From NCBI RefSeq assembly GCF_027530345.1, contig NZ_JAPZQK010000022.1, positions 62,001-126,000 on the forward strand: DNA of 64,000 nt, in the 5' to 3' direction. The DNA comes from Silanimonas sp. (GTDB lineage Bacteria > Pseudomonadota > Gammaproteobacteria > Xanthomonadales > Xanthomonadaceae). A model generated the notes under the pieces. It saw nothing but the letters and a program-made list of their open reading frames with translations. It made no database searches and was not told the DNA's origin. Positions 45,816 to 55,387 of the stretch are shown piece after piece. The position numbers and the translations under genes were made by a program. Each line of letters starts with the position of its first letter. Position 1 is the first letter of the stretch.

Positions 45816-48800
45816 ATGTTCGGTGAATTCTTCCGCTTCGAGCTGCGCTACCAGCTCAGCTCCCCCTTGCTGTGGGTGGTGGCCGTGGTCTTCGGCCTGC
45901 TCGCCTTCGGCGCGACGTCGTCCGACGCGATCCAGGTCGGCAGTGCGATCGGCAATGTGCATCGCAATGCGCCGACCGTGATCGCCAACATGCTCGGCGT
46001 GTTCAGCCTGCTGGGGCTGTTCCTGATCGTGCTGTTCATCGCCAACGGCCTGCTGCGCGACCATGAGTTCGGAACGGCCGAACTGTTCTTCGCCACCCCG
46101 ATGCGGAAGGCCGACTATCTATTTGGGCGTTTCGCTGCAGGACTGGTGGCTTGCCTCGCGATCTTCGTCGCCGTGGCGATCGGCATGATCGCCGGCCAGT
46201 TCATGCCCTGGATCGACCCCCAGCGCCTCGGCGCCTTCTCGCTCGATCCCTTCCTGTGGTCGTTCGCGGTGCTGGTGTTGCCGAACCTGCTGTTCGGCGG
46301 TGCGCTGCTGGCGCTGTTGGCCGCGGTCACGCGCAGCCTGCTGATGGTCTATGTGGGCATCCTTGCGTTCTTCGTCTTGTGGATCGTGGCCGGCAACCTG
46401 ACCAGCGACATCGACAACGCCTGGATCGCCGCGCTGATCGATCCCTTCGGGCTGCGTGCGATGGGCCGCGCGGTGCGCTACTGGTCGGTCGAGGAGCAGA
46501 ACACCCGCCTGCCGGAACTGACGGGATACCTCATCGCCAACCGTGCGCTGTGGGGTACGGTGGCGCTGTCGCTGCTGGGTGCGACCTATGCGCTGTTCAA
46601 GCCGATGCGCGCCGGCACGGGGTCGGGGCGTACCTCGAAGCGCAAGGGGTCCGTCGCGCAGGCGACGCCGGCAGCGACCACAAAGCCGCACGCGATCGCT
46701 GCGCATCCGCCACGCGCCTTCACCCTGCGTACTGCGCTCTCCCAGTTCTGGCGCCTGCTTCGCTTCGACACCTGGGGCGTGCTGCGCAGCGTGCCCTTCC
46801 TCGTGATGCTGGTGTTCGCGGTGGTGAACTTCTTTGGTGCGGCGCAGTTCATCGACACCATGTTTGGCGCCAAGGTCTTCCCAGTGTCCTACCTGATGGT
46901 GGAGGCGCTGCAGGGCAGCATGGCTCTTTTCCTGTTCCTGGTCGTGACGTTCTACGCCGGCGAGCTGGTGTGGAAGGAGCGGCAGGCGAAGATCAGCGAC
47001 GTGTCCGATGCCTTGCCGGTCCCCGACTGGGTGCCGCTGGCCGCGAAGTGCGGCGCGGTGCTGGCGGTGGTGGCGGTGTTCAGCACGGCCGGGGTGCTGG
47101 CCGGCATGGGCTTCCAGTTGATGCGCGGCTATACCCACTTCGAGCCCGGCGTGTATGCGGCGTCGCTTGCGATCGCCGCGGTGCCCTTCGTGCTGATGGG
47201 CCTGCTCGGCGTGGCCGTGCAGGTCTTCACGAACAACAAGTTCGCGGGCTACCTGGCCGTGATCCTCATCTATGTCTCGCAGATCGTGCTGGGCGTGTTG
47301 GATATCGACCACAACCTGGTGCAGTTCGCGAGCGCGCCGACGCCGACCTATTCCGACATGAATGGCTTCGGCCACTACCTGACGGGCTGGGCCTGGTTCT
47401 CGGTCTACTGGCTGATGTTCGTGGTTTCGCTGCTGCTGCTGGCGGCTGCGTTCTGGGTACGCGGCACCGCGCCGTCCGGCCGCGAGCGGCGGCGGCATGC
47501 GGCCCAACGACTGCGTGGGCCGCTGGGCACGGCACTGGCCGTCGCCGTCGCAGCCTGGGCCGGGGTCGGCGGCTGGGTGTTCTGGAACACCAACGTGGTC
47601 AACGACTACATGTCCGGCGACACCGCGCTCGATCTTCAGGCCCGCTACGAAAAGGAGTACGCGCAGTACGCCGGCCTGCCCCAGCCGCGCATCAAGGCCA
47701 TCGACACCGAGGTCGACATCCGTCCCGAGACGCGCAGCGTCACGATCCGCGGCAGCTACCGGCTGGTGAACCAGCACAAGGTCCCGATCGAGGCCTTCCA
47801 CGTGCTGACCACGCGTGGGATCGAGCTGGCCTCGATCGACTTCGCGCCACACGAACTCGAGCGCTTCGACGAACCCCTGGGCTACCGCATCTACCGCCTG
47901 CGCGAGCCGATGGCGCCGGGGGCCGAGATGACCCTGCGCTTCGAGGTGCGCGCCGCCGAGCGCGGCTTCGGCAACAACGTGCTGCAGACCCAGGTGGTCG
48001 GCAACGGCACGTTCTTCAACTCCGGTGTTCTGCCGACTTTCGGCTACAGCACCGGGATGCAGATCGTCGACCGCAACGAACGCCGCGAGCGCGGGCTGGG
48101 CGAGGTGCCGCGGATGGCGAAGCTGGAGGACGAGGCGGCACGCGCCAACACCTACATCAGCGACGACGCCGACTGGATCGACTTCCGCACCAAGGTCTGC
48201 ACGTCGCCCGACCAGATCGCGCTGGCGCCGGGTTACCTCGAGGCCGAGACGGAGGAGAACGGCCGTCGCTGCTTCGCCTACGCGATGGACCGCCCCATGC
48301 TGCCGTTCGCCGCCTGGCTTTCGGCGCGCTGGGAGGTGAAGCGTGACACGTGGAACGGGATCCCGGTCGAGGTCTACTACCACCCCGCCCATTCATACAA
48401 CGTCGATCGCATGATCGAGGCGACGAAGGACTCGCTCGACTATTTCACTGCGAACTTCACTCCCTACCAGCACAAGCAGGTACGGATCATCGAGTTCCCG
48501 CGTTATGAGCGCTTCGCGCAGAGCTTCGCCAACACCATCCCGTTCTCGGAGTCGATCGGCTTCATCGCCGACCTGCGCGACGAGGACGCCATCGACTACG
48601 TCTACTACGTGACTTCGCACGAAGTGGCGCATCAGTGGTGGGCGCACCAGGTGATCGGTGCCGACGTGCAGGGCTCGGTCATGCTCAGCGAGTCGCTGTC
48701 GCAGTACTCGGCGCTGATGGTGATGGAGAAGAAGTACGGCCGTGACAAGATGCGTCGGTTCCTCAGGTATGAGCTGGACAACTACCTCGACCGGCGCGGC

Positions 48801-49412
48801 GGCGAACTGGTGGAGGAACTGCCGCTGTACCGCGTCGAGAACCAGGGGTACATCCACTACAACAAGGGCTCGCTGGTCTTCTATCGTCTGCGCGAGGAGA
48901 TGGGCGAGGAAGCCCTCAATCGTGCGCTGCGCCGCTACCTGCAGGACAAGGGCTTCCAGCAGCCGCCCTACACGACCTCCGCGGAGCTGCTCGAGTACAT
49001 CCGCGCCGAGGCGTCGCCCGAACTGCAGAGCCTGATCACCGACCTGTTCCAGAGGATCACCTTCTACGACAACCGGGTGGTCGATGCGAAGGCCACGAAG
49101 CGCGCCGACGGTCGCTGGGACGTCACTCTCTCGCTCAGGGCCGGAAAGATCTACAGCGACGGGCTGGGCAAGGAGACGCCGGCGCCGATGGATGACCAGG
49201 TCGAGGTGGCGGTGTTCGCGCGCGCGCCGGGCGCCGACGAGGCGGACGAGCGGGTGCTGTTCCTCGAGCGGCGTCGGATCACGGAGGCCGAGCCGACGAT
49301 CACTGTGACGGTCGACGAAGCACCCTACGAGGTGGGTTTCGACCCCTACAACAAGCTGATCGACCGCGTGCCTTCTGACAACCGCAAGCGGGTGGCGGTG
49401 GTCGAGCCCTGA
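45816..49412 (+). CDS. ABC-2 permease fused to an M1-family metallopeptidase
   Basis: 1198-residue membrane protein. Residues 1 to about 590 hold two ABC-2 membrane modules of about six helices each, split by a basic linker near 270-310. Residues about 620-1198 are an M1 aminopeptidase-like domain on the far side of the membrane. Zinc site HEVAHQWW with His935 and His939, and Glu959 in LSESLSQY; the spacing is 19 residues, one more than classical M1 enzymes. The GAMEN motif that anchors peptide N-termini is absent at its expected place (around RYERFAQSF), so it may not be a standard aminopeptidase. GAGGGAG supports the start. The substrate is unknown. Confidence 0.93.
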   Translation: MFGEFFRFELRYQLSSPLLWVVAVVFGLLAFGATSSDAIQVGSAIGNVHRNAPTVIANMLGVFSLLGLFLIVLFIANGLLRDHEFGTAELFFATPMRKADYLFGRFAAGLVACLAIFVAVAIGMIAGQFMPWIDPQRLGAFSLDPFLWSFAVLVLPNLLFGGALLALLAAVTRSLLMVYVGILAFFVLWIVAGNLTSDIDNAWIAALIDPFGLRAMGRAVRYWSVEEQNTRLPELTGYLIANRALWGTVALSLLGATYALFKPMRAGTGSGRTSKRKGSVAQATPAATTKPHAIAAHPPRAFTLRTALSQFWRLLRFDTWGVLRSVPFLVMLVFAVVNFFGAAQFIDTMFGAKVFPVSYLMVEALQGSMALFLFLVVTFYAGELVWKERQAKISDVSDALPVPDWVPLAAKCGAVLAVVAVFSTAGVLAGMGFQLMRGYTHFEPGVYAASLAIAAVPFVLMGLLGVAVQVFTNNKFAGYLAVILIYVSQIVLGVLDIDHNLVQFASAPTPTYSDMNGFGHYLTGWAWFSVYWLMFVVSLLLLAAAFWVRGTAPSGRERRRHAAQRLRGPLGTALAVAVAAWAGVGGWVFWNTNVVNDYMSGDTALDLQARYEKEYAQYAGLPQPRIKAIDTEVDIRPETRSVTIRGSYRLVNQHKVPIEAFHVLTTRGIELASIDFAPHELERFDEPLGYRIYRLREPMAPGAEMTLRFEVRAAERGFGNNVLQTQVVGNGTFFNSGVLPTFGYSTGMQIVDRNERRERGLGEVPRMAKLEDEAARANTYISDDADWIDFRTKVCTSPDQIALAPGYLEAETEENGRRCFAYAMDRPMLPFAAWLSARWEVKRDTWNGIPVEVYYHPAHSYNVDRMIEATKDSLDYFTANFTPYQHKQVRIIEFPRYERFAQSFANTIPFSESIGFIADLRDEDAIDYVYYVTSHEVAHQWWAHQVIGADVQGSVMLSESLSQYSALMVMEKKYGRDKMRRFLRYELDNYLDRRGGELVEELPLYRVENQGYIHYNKGSLVFYRLREEMGEEALNRALRRYLQDKGFQQPPYTTSAELLEYIRAEASPELQSLITDLFQRITFYDNRVVDAKATKRADGRWDVTLSLRAGKIYSDGLGKETPAPMDDQVEVAVFARAPGADEADERVLFLERRRITEAEPTITVTVDEAPYEVGFDPYNKLIDRVPSDNRKRVAVVEP

Positions 49413-49419
49413 TCGGATC

Positions 49420-49444
49420 CGGGGGCCCCGTTTCGGGGCTCCCG
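49420..49444 (+). terminator. Hairpin after the permease/peptidase gene
   Basis: CGGGGGCCCCG-TTT-CGGGGCTCCCG forms an 11-bp stem with one G-T pair, eight bases after the stop. No T-run follows, so termination may be partial or Rho-assisted. Confidence 0.55.
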
Positions 49445-49512
49445 TTCCAAGTGCGTTGATCGGCCTTCCGGTCACTGCGCGAAACAGGCCCTGGCGTTGG
49501 AATCGGCAGCAC

Positions 49513-50226
49513 CTAGAGGCCATCGAAGAACGTGTCGACGTCGGGCATCAGTTGTTTCGACGGGCGCAAGGTGAACGGCTCCTCCGCGACCCCGGCATCG
49601 GTCAGGCGATCGAGTCGAAAGTGACGGGCGGCATCCTTCCCGGAGTCCCATGCCAGCAAGTACCAGCAGGGCGGATTGAACAACAGATAGTGGGGCTCGA
49701 CCTTTCGGGCCGAGGTGGCACCCGACCCATCCCGATACGCGATGCGCAGGGCGCGCTGGGCAAGGAATGCCTCCTGGATTCGAACCGCGATGCTTGGCTT
49801 GATGCTTCCGTACTTCGACGCGACGGCCGGTGAGGCGGACGCGCCCACGAGGACCCGACGCCTGAGTCGGGAAACGGCGCTTCGCTGTTGCTGGGGCAGC
49901 GCCAGGCCAAGCCGCTGCCGCACCGCGGGGAGCCTCGCCGTCATGAGTGGCCCCCCGACCCGCTCGGCAACGGCCAGCGCAAGAAGCACCTGCAGCGTGT
50001 CCCGGTGCCCTAGCCGGAGTCCGTCGAGGCCGTAGGTCCACCCCAGTCGGATGCCGCCACCGGCGCCGCGGGAGGCCTCGATCGGCAAACCACGCTCCCT
50101 GAATTCCGCGAGCAGCCGGTGGACGGTGCGCACGCTGACTCCCAATTCGTGCGCCAGCGAAGGTGCTGTCCAGTCATCGCGGGAGCGCAGCAGTCCGAGC
50201 GCACGCTCGCCGGTCTCTGATCTCAT
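49513..50226 (-). CDS. HTH_11/WYL-domain transcriptional regulator (YafY type)
   Basis: 237-residue DNA-binding regulator. N-terminal winged helix (LGVSVRTVHRLLAEFRERGL, RGAGGGIRLG) followed by a WYL-type sensing domain (ALRIAYRDGSGATSARKVEP, HYLLFNPPCWYLLAWDSGK). Such proteins usually repress or activate the gene beside them. It is divergent from the small ABM-like gene, with an inverted-repeat array between them that probably includes its operator. The start at 50226 is the first giving a normal HTH position. Base composition here is visibly less GC-rich than the flanks, which may mean transfer. Confidence 0.88.
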   Translation of the reverse strand: MRSETGERALGLLRSRDDWTAPSLAHELGVSVRTVHRLLAEFRERGLPIEASRGAGGGIRLGWTYGLDGLRLGHRDTLQVLLALAVAERVGGPLMTARLPAVRQRLGLALPQQQRSAVSRLRRRVLVGASASPAVASKYGSIKPSIAVRIQEAFLAQRALRIAYRDGSGATSARKVEPHYLLFNPPCWYLLAWDSGKDAARHFRLDRLTDAGVAEEPFTLRPSKQLMPDVDTFFDGL

Positions 50227-50233
50227 TGGCGTT

Positions 50234-50265
50234 TGGCATGAGTGAACATGCCATTTTCTGGCATG
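50234..50265. promoter_or_regulatory. Three-half-site operator array between regulator and target
   Basis: TGGCATG (50234-50240), CATGCCA (50247-50253), TGGCATG (50259-50265): alternating perfect 7-mers with 6- and 5-base spacers, giving two overlapping palindromes, 8 bases from the WYL regulator start and 60 bases from the small gene start. Confidence 0.6.
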
Positions 50266-50324
50266 TCCATGGAGATTCTTCAAGCGCCGGCGATGACGCC
50301 GGTCCAACACGGAGAAATCAGCCA

Positions 50325-50627
50325 ATGAACGACAAACAGGTGCACGAGATCGCGCTGCTACGGTTCATCAGTGGCGTCGACGCTGCTGACCAGAGGGCAG
50401 GGATGGAAACCCTCGGCGACTTCATCAGGGCACAGCCCGGCCATGTGTCACGCTCCATGTACCGAGACGAGGCCAACGGATGGTGGATCGACCATGTCGC
50501 TTGGGAGGACGCCGAAGCGGCGGAGCGCGCGATGCGGAGGTCCCAGGATGCGCCGGAGTTGGCAGGGGTGTTCGCCCTGATTGATCTGGACTTCCTGAGG
50601 ATCTCGCACTACCAGCGTGTCTCCTGA
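50325..50627 (+). CDS. Small ABM-like dimeric alpha/beta barrel protein
   Basis: 100 residues. The pattern of a strand (EIALLRFISG), a helix (QRAGMETLGDFIRA), strands (GHVSRSMYRDEA, GWWIDHVAWED) and a helix (AEAAERAMRRSQDAPELA) fits the antibiotic-biosynthesis-monooxygenase fold. No catalytic residues can be named. GGAG at 50311-50314 supports the start. Probably controlled by the divergent WYL regulator. Confidence 0.75.
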   Translation: MNDKQVHEIALLRFISGVDAADQRAGMETLGDFIRAQPGHVSRSMYRDEANGWWIDHVAWEDAEAAERAMRRSQDAPELAGVFALIDLDFLRISHYQRVS

Positions 50628-50801
50628 CGCCTCGCGCGAAAGGCATTGGTGCAATCATCGGGAGTGAGGCGGTTTTCCGGCCACGGCAGGTCGCTGCCGT
50701 CGCCTAACGGCACCTGCGGTCAGCGTGCGGGAGCGTAACGGTCCGCCTGCTGGTCCGATGCGCCATGGCGGCGACCCCGTGGTACACCGGTGGCGCCGGC
50801 G

Positions 50802-51980
50802 CTACTCCCGCAGCGCCGACGTCACCGGAATCCGCGCCGCGCGGATCGCGGGCGCAAGCCCGCCGATGAAGCCGATGCCGATCGCCAGCCCCAGCCCGAT
50901 TGCGACGAGCTGCGGCGTGACCGCGAACTGGAATGCCACCTGCGTGAATCCGCCGCCGAGCGTGCTCACGGCATAGCCGTTGAACACGAGGTAGGCGAAC
51001 AGCGCGCCGAGTGCGCCGCCGGAGGTGCTGAGCAGCAGGGCTTCCGCCATCACCGAGGCCACCACCGGCGAGGCACCGAAGCCGAGCGCGCGCAGCGTGC
51101 CGATCTCGCGGGTGCGGGCGGAAACGGCGGAGTACATCGTGTTGAGTGCGCCGAAGGTGGCGCCGAAGGCCATGATCAGCGCGACAATGCCCGCAAGAAT
51201 CCCAATCGTCGCGGTGAGCTGGCCGCTCTGGCCCTGGTAGAAATCGAGCTGGGTCTTGGCTTCGACGTCGAGCTGGGGGTCTTCCTTCAAGCGCGCGGTC
51301 ATCGCCGGCAGCACCGTTGGGGTCTTGAGCTGCGCGAGGATCGACGACACGCCACTGCGCCGCCAGGCGCCCTGCACGGTGCCGATGTCGCTCCACAGCT
51401 CGCTGTCGTACTTGCCGCCGCTCTCGAAGTGGCCGACGACGGTCCACGTCGAACCGCGGAAGCGCAAGGTCCGCCCGACCTCGAGGCCGCTGAACTGCGA
51501 GGCGGCGCCGTTGCCGACGATCAACTCCTGCACGCCGGGACGGAACAGCCGGCCGCGGGTGATGCGGAAGCCTTCGCGAAGCGTGAGACCCACCGGTTCG
51601 ACGCCGCGCAGCGTCACGTTGGCGCCGGTGCGCTGCCCAGGGCGGGGCACTTCGGTGATGACGATCAGCTCGCTGCTGGCCAGCGGCGTGCCGTCGTCGG
51701 CGCGGGCGATGCCCGGGTCCTGCTTGATCAGCGTCGCCGAGCCGATGGCGAGGAAGCTCGCCAGCTCGCCGTTGCTGCCGCCGCGGGTGATCACCACCTG
51801 GTCGGTGCGCCCTCCGCTGCCCAACGTTTCGTCGAGGCCCGAGGACATCGACAGCAGGGCCACGAGCACGCCGACCACGCCGGCGATGCCGACCACGATC
51901 ACCAGCGAGGGGCCGAGGCGCTCGGGGATCGAGCGCAGGTTCATCAGCGTGATCTCGCGCACCTGCGTCCACGTGCTCAT
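50802..51980 (-). CDS. FtsX-like ABC permease (second)
   Basis: 392-residue MacB/FtsX-type permease: one N-terminal helix (LVIVVGIAGVVGVLVALLS), a large periplasmic domain, and three C-terminal helices (about 270-385). Its start at 51980 overlaps the stop of the other permease gene by four bases. The pair should form the heterodimeric membrane part of the efflux pump. Ends with PVTSALRE, a usual end for the family. Confidence 0.92.
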   Translation of the reverse strand: MSTWTQVREITLMNLRSIPERLGPSLVIVVGIAGVVGVLVALLSMSSGLDETLGSGGRTDQVVITRGGSNGELASFLAIGSATLIKQDPGIARADDGTPLASSELIVITEVPRPGQRTGANVTLRGVEPVGLTLREGFRITRGRLFRPGVQELIVGNGAASQFSGLEVGRTLRFRGSTWTVVGHFESGGKYDSELWSDIGTVQGAWRRSGVSSILAQLKTPTVLPAMTARLKEDPQLDVEAKTQLDFYQGQSGQLTATIGILAGIVALIMAFGATFGALNTMYSAVSARTREIGTLRALGFGASPVVASVMAEALLLSTSGGALGALFAYLVFNGYAVSTLGGGFTQVAFQFAVTPQLVAIGLGLAIGIGFIGGLAPAIRAARIPVTSALRE

Positions 51981-53239
51981 GCGTCGGCCTCCGCGGGGCG
52001 CAGCGGACGGCCCATCACCCAGCGCCAGCCCATGGCCGGCCATTCGATGGCCTTGCGCAGCGCGAGTTCGAGCGGCGAATCCCCGGCGCGGCCGGCCAGC
52101 GCATCGACGATCTTCAGGCGCTGGGCGGTGAGCGCCGGCGGCAGGCCGACGAGCACGGTGAGCACCAGCACGCTGACGCCGGCCACGCCCCAGACGAAGG
52201 CGTTGGCGGTGATCGGGAATTCGGGGGGCAGGCCCTTCATCACTACGCTCGCCGTCAGCATGCCGGCCAGTGCGCCGAACAGGCACAGCGCGAAGCTCTC
52301 GGCCAGCACCAGCCACATCACCTGCTTGTCCTTGAAGCCGAGGCACTTCAACACCGCGAGTTCCGGGATGCGCTCGCGCACGGCCTGCGACATGGCCACA
52401 CCCGTGAGGAACAGGATGGAGAAGAACACCGCGCCAGTGATCAGGTTGACGATCAGGCCGATGTCACCGAGCTGGCGGATGAAGCCGAGCTGGAATTCCT
52501 GCTCGCTCTGCGTCTTGGTTTCTTCGGAGGAGTTGGCGAACTTCGCGTCGATGGTGCTGGCGATGCGCTCGCTCTCGCCCGGATCGGCCACCTGGACGAC
52601 GAACACGCCGGCGAGGCCCCGTGCCCCGGGGACCCGACCTTCATCGAACTGGCCGTAGTTCAGGTACATCAGGTTGGCGCGCTTCTGCCACTCGGCGTCC
52701 TTGCCGTCGAAGATGCCGACGAGCCGCCACTCCCAAAGCCGCGAACCGTCGGCCTTGGTCCAGATGAAGCTGTTGAGCGGGATGATGTCGCCCACCTTCC
52801 AGCCGTTCTGCTCGGCGAGCAGGCGTCCGGCGATTGCGCCGTCCTGCGTCGAGGTGAAGTTGCGCCACGCGTCTTCCGGCATCACCCACTCGGGGTAGGT
52901 CTCGCGCAGGCGCCGCGGATTCACTGCGAACTGCGGGAAGAAGCTGCGGCCTTCGCCGTACTGGCCGCCGAAGAACTGCGAGTGGCTGACCGCCGTGACG
53001 CCGGGCACGGCTTCGATCTGCGGCATCAGCCGCATCGGCAGCGCCTGCGTGAAGCTGGTGCTGGCCTGCGTGATCAGCCGGTTGGCGCCGAGGAAATCGG
53101 CGGCACCGGAGAACAGCGAGTTCACCGCCTGCAGCAGGCCCAGCAGCGTGAACGCCGCCGCCAGCGAGAGGAAGGTGAGGGTGGTGCGCAGCTTCTTGCG
53201 GGTGAGGCCCGAAAGCACGAGCCCGACGTACTTCAGCAT
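51977..53239 (-). CDS. FtsX-like ABC permease (first)
   Basis: 420-residue permease of the same type: N-terminal helix (TLTFLSLAAAFTLLGLLQAV), a periplasmic MacB_PCD-like domain, and C-terminal helices including the coupling stretch RERIPELAVLKCLGFKDKQV. It differs clearly from its partner in sequence, so this is a two-permease (heterodimer) system unlike single-chain MacB. Thirteen bases after the ATPase gene. Confidence 0.92.
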   Translation of the reverse strand: MLKYVGLVLSGLTRKKLRTTLTFLSLAAAFTLLGLLQAVNSLFSGAADFLGANRLITQASTSFTQALPMRLMPQIEAVPGVTAVSHSQFFGGQYGEGRSFFPQFAVNPRRLRETYPEWVMPEDAWRNFTSTQDGAIAGRLLAEQNGWKVGDIIPLNSFIWTKADGSRLWEWRLVGIFDGKDAEWQKRANLMYLNYGQFDEGRVPGARGLAGVFVVQVADPGESERIASTIDAKFANSSEETKTQSEQEFQLGFIRQLGDIGLIVNLITGAVFFSILFLTGVAMSQAVRERIPELAVLKCLGFKDKQVMWLVLAESFALCLFGALAGMLTASVVMKGLPPEFPITANAFVWGVAGVSVLVLTVLVGLPPALTAQRLKIVDALAGRAGDSPLELALRKAIEWPAMGWRWVMGRPLRPAEADA

Positions 53240-53252
53240 GGGATGCCCGCGC

Positions 53253-53954
<702 letters not shown>

Positions 53955-53968
53955 GGCGGCGGGATCGC

Positions 53969-55216
53969 TCAGCGGCCGGCGGCGGCGTTGACCACCACGC
54001 GCGCACCGTCGGCGAGGCCCTTCGGCGGCGCGACGATCACCGCCTCGCCACCGTTGAGGCCGGCAGTGACGTGGCGTTCGGCGTTCGCTTCCTCGCCCAG
54101 CGTCACCTCGATGCGCTTCGCCACGCCATCTTCGACCACGAACACGGCGGGACGGCCGGGCTCCTCGCCTTCCGCGGCGGGCGCGGGCTGCACGATGGCG
54201 GCCTCCGGCACGAAGGCGCCGGTGGGCTTCGGCGCATCGGCATCGACCGGAGCGAGGAAGCTCACGCGCACGCCCATGTCGGGGACGATGCGCGGGTCCT
54301 TGCTGTCGAGCGCGATGCGCACCTTCACCGTGGCCTTGGTGCGGTCGGCGGTGGGCACGATGGCGATCACGCTGCCCGGGATCGTCCAGTCCGGGTAGGC
54401 GTTGAGCACGGCGTTCACCACCATCTTCGGCTGCACGCGGCCGATGTAGGCCTCGTTGACGTCGACGTTCACTTCCAGCGAATCCATGTCGACCAGCGTG
54501 CCGATGCCGGTGCGGGTGAAGCCGCCGCCGGCCGAGACCGGCGAGATCATCTCGCCCGGCTGCGCGGCCTTGGCCACGATCACGCCGGCGAAGGGGGCGC
54601 GGATCTGCGTGTTGTCCACGCCGATGGCGGTGAGCGCCCGCTGGTCGCGGGCAACTTCGACGGCTTTCTCCAGGCTGGCGAGGCGCGCCGCGCGGGCGTC
54701 GCGGTCGGCCTTGGCCTGGTCGAACGCCGACTGCGCGACCAGCTGGCGGCCGATCAGCTCCTGCTGGCGCTTCAGCGTGGTCTCGGCCAAGGCGAGCTGC
54801 GTGCGCGCTTCGGCAAGCTGCGATTCGCTCGATGCCTGCTGCGCGCTGGCGAGCTCGAGCTGGGCGCTGGCGTCGGTGGCGTCGAGGCGGGCCAGCAGCT
54901 GGCCTTCCTCAACCTTCATGCCTTCCTCGATCAACACTTCGGCCACGCGGCCGGTGACCTTCGAGGAGACCGTGGCGATGCGCCGGGCGGTGACGAAGCC
55001 GGAGGCGTCGAGCAGGGTGGGCGGGCCGGCGTCGGCCGCGCTGCGCGCGACCGAGGTGTCGACGGGCGTCGGCCGGCCAGACATCAGCACCGCGCCGACG
55101 GCGACCACCGTGACGATCGCGCCGAGCACGATCCACTTGCGGTTCGAGGTCGGGCGCGCGGCGCCGGGACGGCGGTCGATGCGCAGGTCGCGCAGGTGGT
55201 CTTCGGGACGGCTCAT
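53969..55216 (-). CDS. Periplasmic adaptor (HlyD/MacA type) of efflux pump
   Basis: 415-residue membrane-fusion protein: cytoplasmic tail, one helix (WIVLGAIVTVVAVGAVLMS), a barrel/lipoyl half (TVSSKVTGRVAEVLIEEGMK), an alpha-helical hairpin (about 115-190) and the second lipoyl half (IRAPFAGVIVAKAAQPGEMI), then beta domains. It should link the ABC permeases to an outer-membrane channel, no gene for which is in the window. First gene of the leftward operon; a palindrome at 55296-55311 lies upstream. Confidence 0.92.
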   Translation of the reverse strand: MSRPEDHLRDLRIDRRPGAARPTSNRKWIVLGAIVTVVAVGAVLMSGRPTPVDTSVARSAADAGPPTLLDASGFVTARRIATVSSKVTGRVAEVLIEEGMKVEEGQLLARLDATDASAQLELASAQQASSESQLAEARTQLALAETTLKRQQELIGRQLVAQSAFDQAKADRDARAARLASLEKAVEVARDQRALTAIGVDNTQIRAPFAGVIVAKAAQPGEMISPVSAGGGFTRTGIGTLVDMDSLEVNVDVNEAYIGRVQPKMVVNAVLNAYPDWTIPGSVIAIVPTADRTKATVKVRIALDSKDPRIVPDMGVRVSFLAPVDADAPKPTGAFVPEAAIVQPAPAAEGEEPGRPAVFVVEDGVAKRIEVTLGEEANAERHVTAGLNGGEAVIVAPPKGLADGARVVVNAAAGR

Positions 55217-55295
55217 TCAACACCTCGGTTCAGGGCGATCGCAGCATGCGGCGCCCGGCATGAAGGCACTGTGCCAAGTCCCGGGGCGGCGCGTC

Positions 55296-55311
55296 ACTGA
55301 CGAAAGTCAGT
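55296..55311. promoter_or_regulatory. ACTGAC-GAAA-GTCAGT palindrome between efflux operon and antiporter
   Basis: Perfect 6-bp inverted repeat with a four-base centre, about 80 bases from both the adaptor start (55216) and the antiporter start (55388). Shares TGAC-N-AAA-GTCA with the site at 44810-44823. Confidence 0.5.
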
Positions 55312-55387
55312 CGTTGGTGTGCCGCGGCTGCCCCGGCCCACGGCCATGCCCTAGGATGACGCCTCTTCAAGCACCCTCCACCGCGCC

